Shown piece by piece: positions 1-8,172 of a DNA stretch of 19,250 nucleotides (the stretch's first letter is position 1; every line of letters begins with the position of its first letter). Below the pieces are notes generated by a model, which was not told the origin of the DNA, made no database searches, and was given only the letters and a program-made list of their open reading frames with translations. This DNA comes from Martensiomyces pterosporus (taxonomy: Eukaryota > Kickxellomycota > Kickxellomycetes > Kickxellales > Kickxellaceae): positions 19,594 through 38,843 of the forward strand of contig MU604061.1 of NCBI GenBank assembly GCA_025201845.1, read 5' to 3'. Position numbers and translations under genes: made by a program.

Positions 1-7
1 AGGGCCT

Positions 8-3000
8 CTACTTGGGCGTGTCACACACCGTGCACCTGGACGCGCTCTTGGGGTTTGTCAGGCCGCACAGGCTGCATCTCCACTCCCCGTCCTTGAGTTG
101 GGGGATGTCGAACCCACCCTGCGACCATGAGGGCGCTGCTGGCTTCTTGGAAACATCCAGCTCAAAGCCAAACTTGGGGAGCTGCGATGCGTCAACCTCG
201 CTCGCAGCCTTCTTTGCATTGGGTGCTGTATCCGACCTTGCTGCTGGTTTTTGTGCATCGCAAACAGTGCATTTCGTCGCCTCCTTTGGGTTCTTTAGAT
301 CGCAGGTTCCGCACTTCCACTCGCCGTCCTTCAAAGCAGCCACCTTGAATCCGCTCTGAGCCCACAGATTCTGAACAGGTGCTGCAGCAGGCTCTGCGGG
401 CTTCGTTGCCGGCTTTGGCGCGTCGCAGACTGTGCACTTTGTAGCATTTTGTGGGTTCTTTAGATCGCACACCCCGCACTTCCACTCGCCGTCCTTCAAA
501 GCAGCCACCTTGAATCCGCTCTGAGCCCACAGATTCTGAGCAGGCACCGCAGCTGGCTCGGCGGGTTTTACAACAGGCTCGGCGGGTTTTGCAGCAGGCT
601 TTGGCGCATCGCAAACGGTGCACTTGGCAGCGCTTGCCGGGCTCTTCAGATCGCACACGCCGCACTTCCACTCGCCGTCCTTCAAGCCAGCTGCCTTGAG
701 TCCACTCTGAGCCCACAGATTCTGAACAGGTGCAGCAGCAGGCTCGGCGGGCTTCGTTGTCGGCTTTGGCGCGTCGCAAACGGTGCACTTGGCAGCGTTT
801 GCCGGGCTCTTCAGATCGCACACACCGCACTTCCACTCGCCGCTCTTCAAAGCAGCCACCTTGAATCCGCTCTGTGGCAATGCATTCGAGAATACCGCGC
901 CGTTGACGGAAAAATCGAATGCAGGTAGCAGTGAGACATCGAGCGACTCAACTCTCCGCTTAACCGACGAATCTAGCTGGGCCACAGTGGAGGGCAGTGG
1001 CAAGGTGAACGAGAACTTTGGCAGCTGCAGCTCGCTTATAGCGAGGGCAGCCACGGTTGCCGAGCGAGTAGCAGGAACTCTGGATGCCGCAGTGACTGCC
1101 AGCTTCTTCGTTGGTGTCTGGGTTGGGTCAGCACTGGTGGAGCTAGCGGCTGGCGCCGGGGTCTTGACCTGCGCCTTGGTTGGTGGAGGAGGAGACACCT
1201 CCTTAGTGACAGGCGCCTTCTCCACAACAACAGCAGCAGCAGCAGGCTGTGGTTGCTTGCCGAACGAGAACAGCGGCTTTACAAGTTGCTCCGCTGAGCT
1301 ATCTGTGGGCTTGGTGGCCGATCCGAATAGACCGGCTGGTTTGGATGCTGGCTCTGCTGCTGCTGATGCGGTGTTGGCCACTGGAGGGGGGGCAAAGTTG
1401 AGCGGGCGCGTTTCTCCAACGGGGTTGGCGAACAAGCTCGACTTGAGAGCAGGGCCAGAAGAGGTGCTGCCAAACAAAGAGGTGGATTTGGCTGGTGGCT
1501 CGTTCGAAGGCTGCTGCTTAGTAGCCGCTGGTGGAGTGGCGGGTTTTTGGAGTGGCGGCAAGCTCTTCAGCGCTGATCCAAGTCTGGACTGGATCTCTGG
1601 AGGCGCAGCCGACTCGATAGACTCCAGGATGGACTTGGTTTTCTTTGAGCCCGAGCCACGTGCAGGCGATGTCGAGCCAGCAGATCCAGCAAGACGGGCG
1701 CTAGCGGGGGCAAGAACTCTGCGCCGCTGCTCAATCTTTGGCCGCATCCTCACGGTATATGGACTAGCCAGCTCGTAAGGATTGATAACGCTTTGCGTTT
1801 CTAGGCTCACCTGCGAGCGTGCAGGCGGCACGTCGCCAATGATATCGAGGATCTTTTGTGCTGTGATGCTGCCCTTGGGCTCCAGCTCTGCAGGGCTGCT
1901 TCGAGATGCTGCCGTCATTGGCTTTTGGGCAGGTATAGGGGCCGGTGCGCTCTGTGATGGCTGGAATGCATAGGGCACGCTGCGAGATCCATACCCAGAT
2001 CCATAGTACACCGACGTCCGTCGCCGAAGTCGCCGACCCTGTCCGCGAGCCGTGCTGCGCCTTGCTTCCAGACCTAGAGAGGCTGCTGTAATCGAAGGAG
2101 TTGACAGGATACTGCCTGTTGGCTCCTTGGAGGGTGTGCCCTTTGCGCCCGATGCAAGCAGCGCCGAGCTGGCCTGTGCCGATGCACCCGATGGAGTAGA
2201 TATAATCGATGCACGCCGCCTGCTTGCCGGTGCTGCTCCGTGCTTCAGCTCGGAGTGCTCAGGGACGCGAATCCGCTTTCCGGTGCTTGTGACCGAGTCC
2301 TTGGAGACGTCAACAAATGATCTAGGCACAAACAGCTGCGATGTCTGAACACTTGTGCTTTTCTGCAGCGGGCGGTGCTGTGCACGAGCGGGCGAGCTAA
2401 AGTCGGGCGGCGTCTGAACACCAACGGCAGCCGAGTGGCGAGGTGTCTTTTTCTGGGCACTGACTGGTGACTCTTCTTCGATTTTGCGCTTGAGGCTAGT
2501 GCTTTCGACATCGCCATCATCGCAGGTGTCAGCGGTGTCAGCACGCTCCTTCGACTCCGGAGCCCGATCCTGGTTAGAGCCGAAAGAGCCACCAAAGAAG
2601 GACCCGCGTCCAAATGGCCACCAGCTGCGCGAAGACGACGCCTTCTTAGACTCTGTCGAGTCTTCTGACGTGCGTGGAACCTCAGCCTCAGCCTCGGATT
2701 CCTCGTACTGTTCAGTCTCGGCATCAGAGTCTACACTGCCGATCTCCTCTGTCAGCTGATCGGACTCAGCACTTTCAGGCTGGCTCGAGTGCATGCTGGC
2801 ATCGCTGTCGCTAGCACTCTCGCCGTCCTCATCAGACTCTTCTGCGTCTTCGGCTGAGCTGCTGCCGCTTTCCTCAACGACCTCCACTTTAACTGGAACT
2901 TCATCCTCGAAGTCGTATTCAGCAGGTCGCGATTCTTGGTCTGATTCCTGTGGCTCCTCTACTTCTTCGGCCAAGTCGCTTTCTTCTTCTGCGCTATCTT

Positions 3001-4054
3001 CGTCATCCTGATCTGTTTCTTCGGCGACTGATACTTTGATGGAGCGGTCCTCGTTCTCGGACTGAGACGATGACAATTCGCCGGGAGAGCTCTCCGCGGG
3101 TTCAGACTCAGACTCAGACTCAGATGGAGACTCGTCCTCCTCCTCCTCCTCCTCTGACTCGCTTTGATCGGCGTCTTCCTTAGGCTGATCAGCAGCTTCT
3201 GTATCCTTTGCAGCTTCGGCCTCAGGCTCTGCTGCATCCCCAGGGGTAGAGTCTTGTTGGACCTGTGGCTCTCCAGCCTCTGCCGATTCCTCGCTAGGCG
3301 AAGCAGGCAGCGGACTACTGGCTTCTTCGGGGTGAGCAGTGACCTCTTCGCTCTCATCGATAGGCTCCATGTCCTCCTGAAGCACCTCCTCCTCATCGTC
3401 ATCAGCCGATTCGTTAGGTTCAAAGTCTTCGTCCTCATCCTCTTCGTCAACCTCCTTGCCAGCACGGCTAGGAGTAGAGACGAGGTCCTCGTGCAAAGTG
3501 GCGTCAGAAGTCTTCGAGTGGGCAGTTGGAGTAGAACCAGCGCCATAGTCGACCTCCTTCCCCTTAGCACTACGCTTGGCCGGGCTAAACAGCCCGCTTT
3601 TGCGCTGCTCGCCAGTCTTGCGCGCCGTTTCAAACACCGACTCGTACGGAGACAGCCGCTCCTCCCTGATCTCCTTCGTGCCACTCGTGGGAGTGCCCAC
3701 ATCCATGTCTGCCTCCTCATTCCGCCGCCTTTCGTCCAGCTCCTCTGCGTCCCGCTGGGCTCTATACAGCTCCTCGCGCAGCTCGGTAGTCTCGCGATCG
3801 ACAGTCCGCCAGGGGACGCTGAAGGCATCGCCGGAGGAGCTCACTGGGCTGCGGCCGAGAAAAGGCCGGCTTATTTGGTGGCAGATTCCCAGCACGCGGC
3901 TTGCCAGGGAGTAAGAGCTGTACTGCCGAATTTTGGGGCGCGCGTAGGGCAAATGCCGCTGCTTTTGCATACCCCGCCTGGCTGGTTGCTGCTGCTGCTG
4001 CTGGCTGGCTGGCCCAGCTGTGTCAACGTGGTCGGTGGGGCTGGTGGTGTCCAT
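8..4054 (-). CDS. Nup153-like FG nucleoporin with five RanBP2-type zinc fingers
   Basis: A single open frame of 1348 codons. Residues about 46-66 form a possible amphipathic, membrane-binding helix like those in Nup1, Nup60 and Nup153. A long acidic, Ser-rich disordered region follows (roughly 195-470), then a basic nuclear-localisation-like stretch near KRKIEEE. The middle and C-terminal parts have FG-type motifs (SLFGS, GLFGS, LFSFG) in Pro/Ala/Ser/Lys-rich linkers. The last 280 residues hold five W-x-C-x2-C-x10-C-x2-C fingers (about 1069-1096, 1124-1152, 1185-1212, 1240-1267, 1320-1348). Fingers of this type in vertebrate Nup153 and RanBP2 bind Ran, and the FG segments contact transport receptors. 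I therefore infer a nuclear-basket nucleoporin at the inner face of the pore. The best-known yeast basket Nups lack such fingers. A shorter poly-Q run lies near the N-terminus. The start is the first ATG of the frame, and no upstream exon is evident. Assignment to the Nup153-like class is good; one-to-one orthology is unproven. Confidence 0.82.
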   Translation of the reverse strand: MDTTSPTDHVDTAGPASQQQQQQPARRGMQKQRHLPYARPKIRQYSSYSLASRVLGICHQISRPFLGRSPVSSSGDAFSVPWRTVDRETTELREELYRAQRDAEELDERRRNEEADMDVGTPTSGTKEIREERLSPYESVFETARKTGEQRKSGLFSPAKRSAKGKEVDYGAGSTPTAHSKTSDATLHEDLVSTPSRAGKEVDEEDEDEDFEPNESADDDEEEVLQEDMEPIDESEEVTAHPEEASSPLPASPSEESAEAGEPQVQQDSTPGDAAEPEAEAAKDTEAADQPKEDADQSESEEEEEEDESPSESESESEPAESSPGELSSSQSENEDRSIKVSVAEETDQDDEDSAEEESDLAEEVEEPQESDQESRPAEYDFEDEVPVKVEVVEESGSSSAEDAEESDEDGESASDSDASMHSSQPESAESDQLTEEIGSVDSDAETEQYEESEAEAEVPRTSEDSTESKKASSSRSWWPFGRGSFFGGSFGSNQDRAPESKERADTADTCDDGDVESTSLKRKIEEESPVSAQKKTPRHSAAVGVQTPPDFSSPARAQHRPLQKSTSVQTSQLFVPRSFVDVSKDSVTSTGKRIRVPEHSELKHGAAPASRRRASIISTPSGASAQASSALLASGAKGTPSKEPTGSILSTPSITAASLGLEARRSTARGQGRRLRRRTSVYYGSGYGSRSVPYAFQPSQSAPAPIPAQKPMTAASRSSPAELEPKGSITAQKILDIIGDVPPARSQVSLETQSVINPYELASPYTVRMRPKIEQRRRVLAPASARLAGSAGSTSPARGSGSKKTKSILESIESAAPPEIQSRLGSALKSLPPLQKPATPPAATKQQPSNEPPAKSTSLFGSTSSGPALKSSLFANPVGETRPLNFAPPPVANTASAAAEPASKPAGLFGSATKPTDSSAEQLVKPLFSFGKQPQPAAAAVVVEKAPVTKEVSPPPPTKAQVKTPAPAASSTSADPTQTPTKKLAVTAASRVPATRSATVAALAISELQLPKFSFTLPLPSTVAQLDSSVKRRVESLDVSLLPAFDFSVNGAVFSNALPQSGFKVAALKSGEWKCGVCDLKSPANAAKCTVCDAPKPTTKPAEPAAAPVQNLWAQSGLKAAGLKDGEWKCGVCDLKSPASAAKCTVCDAPKPAAKPAEPVVKPAEPAAVPAQNLWAQSGFKVAALKDGEWKCGVCDLKNPQNATKCTVCDAPKPATKPAEPAAAPVQNLWAQSGFKVAALKDGEWKCGTCDLKNPKEATKCTVCDAQKPAARSDTAPNAKKAASEVDASQLPKFGFELDVSKKPAAPSWSQGGFDIPQLKDGEWRCSLCGLTNPKSASRCTVCDTPK
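11..873 (-). repeat. Tandem array encoding five RanBP2-type zinc fingers
   Basis: The 3' part of the nucleoporin gene is a tandem duplication with a period of about 165-185 bp. The plus-strand string cgcacttccactcgccg recurs near positions 309, 475, 660 and 827, with a more diverged copy near 70. Each unit encodes one finger plus a Lys/Pro/Ala-rich linker containing an NLWAQSG-like sequence. The four upstream fingers are nearly identical at DNA level, and the C-terminal one is diverged. That pattern suggests recent unit duplication or gene conversion. Fingers 3, 4 and 5 keep the Asn of the C-x3-N signature (CDLKN, CGLTN), while fingers 1 and 2 have Ser there (CDLKS). Confidence 0.9.
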
Positions 4055-4597
4055 GATTGCGAGCTGTGGTTTTATTCTTCCCGTCTAATCCGGACCCGTG
4101 AAGCCACAGCTAAGTGGAGTGAATCAGCAACAACAAAGGAATAATAATGGTGGTGGTGGTGGTGGTAGCTAGCTGGAAGCGTATGCCTCGTTCAGGTGAT
4201 TCCAAGTGAGAAATGCCAGCTCCCGGTGCGCACAGATAGGAACAAACAATAGTGTTGCGATATGGTTGCTTGGTGCTGCTAAAAGGGGAGGGCAAAGAGC
4301 AGCAAGGGCTGGAGAGCGCAGACGCGTAGAACGGATTTTTCCCTCTTGCAGCAGGGCCGCCGAACAAAACAAACCGCTGAGCGGGGGCTGAGGCGAGGGA
4401 ACAAAATTTTCTGGGCAGCACAATATTTGATTTACTGCAGCCGACGACAACAGCGCACAGCCCCTTGCTACGCTGCCGCTCAGCAAGCCGAGCTCTGCCT
4501 ATCTCCTTCCATATACATACCGGCATTTCTCTTTCTAATTTACCACTTACCACACTCTTTCTCCGCAGGTTTAGCATCGTCTCTGGATTGCGCAACA
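4055..4597. promoter_or_regulatory. Divergent intergenic region, nucleoporin / V-ATPase subunit f
   Basis: This 543-bp stretch separates two divergent start codons and should hold both promoters. It contains a (TGG)6 microsatellite at 4148-4165 and the 16-bp motif described separately at 4397-4412. A pyrimidine-rich leader before the plus-strand ATG includes ctttctccgcag (ending near 4568), which could be the 3' end of a 5'-UTR intron. Frames crossing this region do not look like protein. Confidence 0.55.
4397..4412 (+). promoter_or_regulatory. Candidate promoter element, AT palindrome core (copy 1)
   Basis: The 16-mer gggaacaaaattttct lies 186 bp upstream of the V-ATPase f start codon. The identical 16-mer occurs upstream of cystathionine beta-synthase. 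The core AAAATTTT is a perfect palindrome in otherwise GC-rich DNA. Use as a protein-binding site is inferred only from the exact recurrence and the promoter location. Confidence 0.35.
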
Positions 4598-4861
4598 ATG
4601 AAGCTGGCTCTAGTATCGCCCGGGTGCGCCATGTGCTGCCAAATCCTCTCGGTGTTCGGAATCATATTTCTGCTCATCCTCGGTGGCCTCTTCACGGCCG
4701 AGGTCGAGGAGCTGACCGGATCTACCGAGGACCCGGTGAATCCAAAGGAGGTCGGCCATGCATGCTTCCTAGCAGCCGCAATCTACACGGGCTTCTTCCT
4801 CTGCTGCACCTGCCAGCAGCTGGTCCACAAGTCAGACACGCGGCGAGCTCGCAGGCTCTAG
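4598..4861 (+). CDS. V-type proton ATPase Vo subunit f (RNase K-like / YPR170W-B-like)
   Basis: An 87-residue protein with two predicted membrane helices (about 13-35 and 55-75) joined by an acidic loop. The pattern SPGCAMCCQILSVFG, then a Gly-Leu-Phe helix end, a short loop with DPVNPKEVGH, and a second helix followed by a basic tail matches the RNASEK / yeast YPR170W-B family. These are the small f subunits of the membrane-embedded Vo sector of the proton pump of vacuoles and endosomes. Length fits the yeast member (about 85 residues). The ATG at 4598 was chosen because it begins the conserved block and lies in a good context (gcaacaATG). The in-frame extension upstream to 4346 reads like untranslated sequence. 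Proteins this small are often left out of gene catalogues. Confidence 0.82.
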   Translation: MKLALVSPGCAMCCQILSVFGIIFLLILGGLFTAEVEELTGSTEDPVNPKEVGHACFLAAAIYTGFFLCCTCQQLVHKSDTRRARRL

Positions 4862-5216
4862 GCTGTGTAGAAGAGCGCTGGCGATGCAAGGGGCGTAAGT
4901 GCTACAGCCACTACACCACAGCCCGCCAAACTACGCTGCGCTTGCTCGGCAGCTCTCTCCGCTTTGCTTTCCCTTTTGTACACATCATCCTGCCTCTCTT
5001 TCGATAGTGTAACTCTTTGTTTCAACAGCTACTAGCATATACTACCATCCACAGCGAAAACTACAGTGTCAACAGGTGGCGAGTGCATGGAGAGCCACAG
5101 CAGGCCGTATGGTTTAGAAAAATGTCCAAGACTGGCCACGAAAAAAAAAAAGAGACAGCACTAGAGCCGAAAGGATATAGGAAAGCGTAGCAAGGAGCGG
5201 GAGCTGGCCGTCTGGC
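4862..5216. other. Convergent 3' intergenic region
   Basis: 355 bp lie between the stop codons of V-ATPase f (plus) and the CBS-PB1 gene (minus), so this must contain both 3' UTRs and polyadenylation sites. An A-rich run (gaaaaaaaaaaagagaca) sits near 5140-5157. No canonical AATAAA is clear on either strand, and no coding signal was seen. Confidence 0.5.
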
Positions 5217-7831
5217 TTAGTTCTTCGACAGCTTGACAGCCAGCCAGACGCAGAACAAAGCAGTCACAAATCCGCCGCCAAGAGCCGTCGGGACCAGGTA
5301 CTTCTCTGGGATGCCCAGGGGTCCCAGCTCCTGCTGCTTCAGCTGGGACTGGGCGTCCGACTCGGCCTCCTTCTCGTCCAAGTACACAAGCGCCCGCGGG
5401 TTGATCTGCAGCAAAACACGGCCCTTGCCGTCGCGAGTGGCCAAGTCAATGGCGTCGGCGAGATCCGAAGCGCCGGTGATGTGCACAAAGTCGCCCTCAT
5501 CGTCGACATACGCAAGCCCCGACTCGTCAATGAGCGTCTGTGCTTCCTTCACGCCCTCAGACACGAGCTTCTTGACACACATCATGCGCACATGGCCAAG
5601 GTCGCCAATGGGAGCGGTGAACCTGTGTGTCTTGCCCGAGGGGGTCTTGAGCTTGAACACGAAATGGCCCTCAGGTGCACCCGACAGCTGTGCCTGCGAC
5701 TGCATCATCGATCCAGATCCAGTGGCCGATGCCGCCGGAATGCCCTGCTGGCTAAACACGGCCTGGCTGCCGAGGTTCGAGTATGCCTGCTGGGTCTGCG
5801 CGTACTGCTGAGGCATCGGCATCATCGCCTGCTGCTGCTGCTGCTGCTGCTGCTGCATTTGCTGCTGCTGCATCATCTGGTTGTAAGCAGCATACTGGGC
5901 AGCGCTGTGATCCGCGTATCCAAAGGCATAGGGATCCTGCTCGCCGACACGAGAGTTGACGGCCGAGTGGATGTCCTCGATCATCGAGGCCGATTCGTTC
6001 GGGTAGACCTCGGAAGCAAGGCGTGCCGTGCCGTCAACAAACGAAGGCGGAGGCTGGGTGAAAGATCCAACCTGCGAATTGTGCATCGGGTCGCTGACCG
6101 CTGATACGGGGCCCCCGAGCTCTGCGGGCAAGTTGCCGCTGAAGAAGCGCGACCACATGGGTCCGCCAGCCGCCACGTTGTCGTCGATGCCGGCGCCCTG
6201 AATGGACTTCATCTGCTCCAAGGTGGCATAGCACAGGCGCAGCACATCGACCAGGCCCAGGATCTCGCCAGTCGACTCCTCAACCACGGGGAGGTTAAGG
6301 TAGTGGCGCTCGTACATGCGCTTCAAGGCGTCAATAAGCGATGTCGAGGGAACGACAGTATCGGGATGCGGCGTCATCACGCGCACAACGCTGCATGTCC
6401 GTGGGTCCAGACCAGCAGCAATGACGCGGAGCACAATGTCCTTGCTAGTGAAAATACCCGCAATGTTGCCGGTCTCGTCATCGACGATCAGGCTGGCAGT
6501 GACGCGTGCGGCACGCATCTGGCGCGCAATGTCCATCACAGGGGTCTTTGGGCTGACAATGACGGGGTCGGTGCCATCCAGGACCGTGGTCATGTCGGGG
6601 AAGCTCATGCGCTCGCGCAGGGTATCGACAAACTGGAGCATCTGGGCCGACTGCACACTCCACTCCTTCTCCACGCCCTCAATGGCCGCATACAGAGCCT
6701 TGGACGACTGGTGTGCACGCTCCATCTTTTCCAGTGCCTCGTACATGCAGCGGATGACATCCAGGAGCCCAACAACGTCGCCCTCCTCGTTGCACACGGG
6801 CAGATGGCGGAACCCCCTGCCAACCATGGTGTTCAGTGCATCGGTGGCCGACGTATCGCTGGTGACGCAGAGCGGGTCACGAGTGGCAATCTCGCGCACC
6901 TGGGTCGTTCTCGCATCCAGCCCCTCGGCCACCACACGGAACGCCACATCCTTGGCCGTGAAGATTCCAGCCAGGCGCTCCTCGTCGTCGACCACAAGGA
7001 CGCTATCGGCTCTCTTGGCTGCCATCAGCTGCGCTGCCTCGGTGATCGAAATGCCCTCGCGCACGGTCAGCGCTGGTGCTGGGCGCAGTGCTGCAACAGT
7101 TCCGGCCGCAGCCCGCTTGCGTCCAGGAACAGCAGTGGTGCTTGAGCCGGCGCCTACTGCGGGGCTCTGGGGCATCTCGCCGCTGCCGGGTGGTCCTCTG
7201 TGCTTGGTCTGGTTCATCTTCTTGTTCAGGTCAGCCTCTGCCTTTTTGCGGATGATCTATGGAAGCAAGCCGGGGAGGGAGTAGTGCACCAAGCAGCAAA
7301 TTAGGGATGGCAAGGCATTGTGCGTTGTACGTGCTGAGAAAGAAGGGGCAGAGGAGAGGGAGGCGATAGTGCCCTTCACCACGGCGTATTCAGTACACAC
7401 GTGGTGGGTGGTTTGCAGTGCGGGCAATATAGATAAGCCCGCGGCTGGACAGTGAATATGCAGAAGCAATAGGCGCGCGCACCGGGCTCCTTGGCAGCCA
7501 CTGCCGTGTGCACTTTTGCCAAGCAGGTTGTCAGCTGGGTGCGCAGACTGCTGGGCAGCGTGCTTCATAAGGCGCCAGTCCTCGGTGCCAGTCATTTTGT
7601 TTGGTGCCGCGCTATGGACCATATACGGAGTTTTAATGGCAAGCACATGCAGTAAAGCGGGTGGTAGATAGCGCTGCATAACCATGAATTCGCAACGCTG
7701 CGGGGAAGTGTGGGATGCGGAGACGACACAAAAGGCGTAGGCGGAGTTCTGCGTACCTCGTCTCTGCGGGTTTGTCGCTTTCTTGCCTGGCCGGGTGCGT
7801 TTGACGTTGAATTCTGCGCCGAGCTCATCAT
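5217..7831 (-). CDS. Tail-anchored CBS-motif and PB1-domain protein (Mug70-like), two exons
   Basis: The CDS is join(5217..7256, 7757..7831) on the minus strand, 704 residues. Exon 1 encodes 25 residues ending TRRDE. Exon 2 continues IIRKKAEADLNKK, giving the basic/charged helix typical of the N-terminus of this fungal family. Two CBS pairs follow (roughly 88-203 and 253-375), each with TAKD/TSKD and G-(L/D)-VDV-type repeats. CBS pairs usually bind adenosine nucleotides. A Gln/Met-rich disordered segment comes next, then a PB1 domain (about 556-646) with an acidic OPCA-like motif (DDEGDF) and an early basic Lys, so it could pair with PB1 partners at either face. A hydrophobic segment (about 679-700) before a short basic end suggests a tail anchor. 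S. pombe Mug70 and relatives share this architecture; their biochemical role is poorly known. ATG at 7831 or 7828 could be used. Confidence 0.85.
5830..5856 (-). repeat. CAG/CTG trinucleotide run coding for nine Gln
   Basis: Nine uninterrupted CTG units on the plus strand (CAG in the coding strand). They encode the longest part of a Gln/Met-rich segment between the CBS and PB1 domains. A second, interrupted CTG run follows at about 5861-5872. Such tracts often vary in length between strains. Confidence 0.9.
7257..7756 (-). other. 500-nt spliceosomal intron of the CBS-PB1 gene
   Basis: On the minus strand the donor is GAG|GTACGC (GT at 7756-7755). The acceptor is a pyrimidine-rich tract ending ccatag at 7257. 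A branch-point-like CCCTAAT lies about 45 nt upstream of the acceptor (near 7306-7300). Splicing is phase 0 and joins RDE to IIRKK. The intron is several times longer than the other three in the window. A 142-codon open frame inside it has no protein-like composition. I saw no box C/D pair or other small-RNA signature. Confidence 0.82.
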
Positions 7832-8172
7832 TCTATACAGAACAGGGAGTAGAAAAGAACTGCAATGGTCTGGAGAGAAAGGGGAGGAGTGGGAGGTGGT
7901 GGCAGTGGTAAATTACAACCAAAAATAAATAAACTGGTGCTAGGTGGGTGGCGGCTTTTGTTGGCTGCTGAAAGAGGAGGAGGATAAGAGTTTGATGGCC
8001 AATCCAAGATTCTGGCCGTCGCTCAGAAAGCAGGGCTTGTGCCTGGCTTGTTGGGGGGCAGACGACGCAGTGGTGTGTGTGACCTGTGTTCCCCTGCGTG
8101 TGATGCTGAGGCATGACAGTGTCTTTCTGCACATCTGGAGCACCGTGGAAGTGTCTTGTACACGGTGCTGGG
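7832..8172. other. Intergenic region between receptor 1 (3' end) and CBS-PB1 (5' end)
   Basis: 341 bp holding the presumed promoter and leader of the CBS-PB1 gene and the 3' UTR of the first receptor gene, both on the minus strand. A purine-rich stretch (gagaaaggggaggagtggga, about 7873-7892) appears as a pyrimidine-rich tract on the coding strand upstream of the CBS-PB1 start, a common fungal leader or promoter feature. Nothing else was recognised. Confidence 0.4.

Noticed and set aside
783..1778. 331-codon plus-strand open frame opposite the nucleoporin gene
   Set aside because: Antisense shadow of a biased Ala/Pro/Ser-rich coding region; no domain and no start context.
3164..4144. 326-codon plus-strand open frame over the nucleoporin N-terminus
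   Set aside because: Hydrophobic appearance comes from the complement of acidic/Ser codons; it overlaps the well-supported minus-strand gene and runs into its promoter.
6316..7284. 322-codon plus-strand open frame opposite the CBS-PB1 gene
   Set aside because: Shadow of conserved CBS-motif codons on the other strand; it also crosses the intron acceptor.
7257..7685. 142-codon minus-strand open frame inside the CBS-PB1 intron
   Set aside because: Lies between strong splice signals; composition is not protein-like and no domain is visible.
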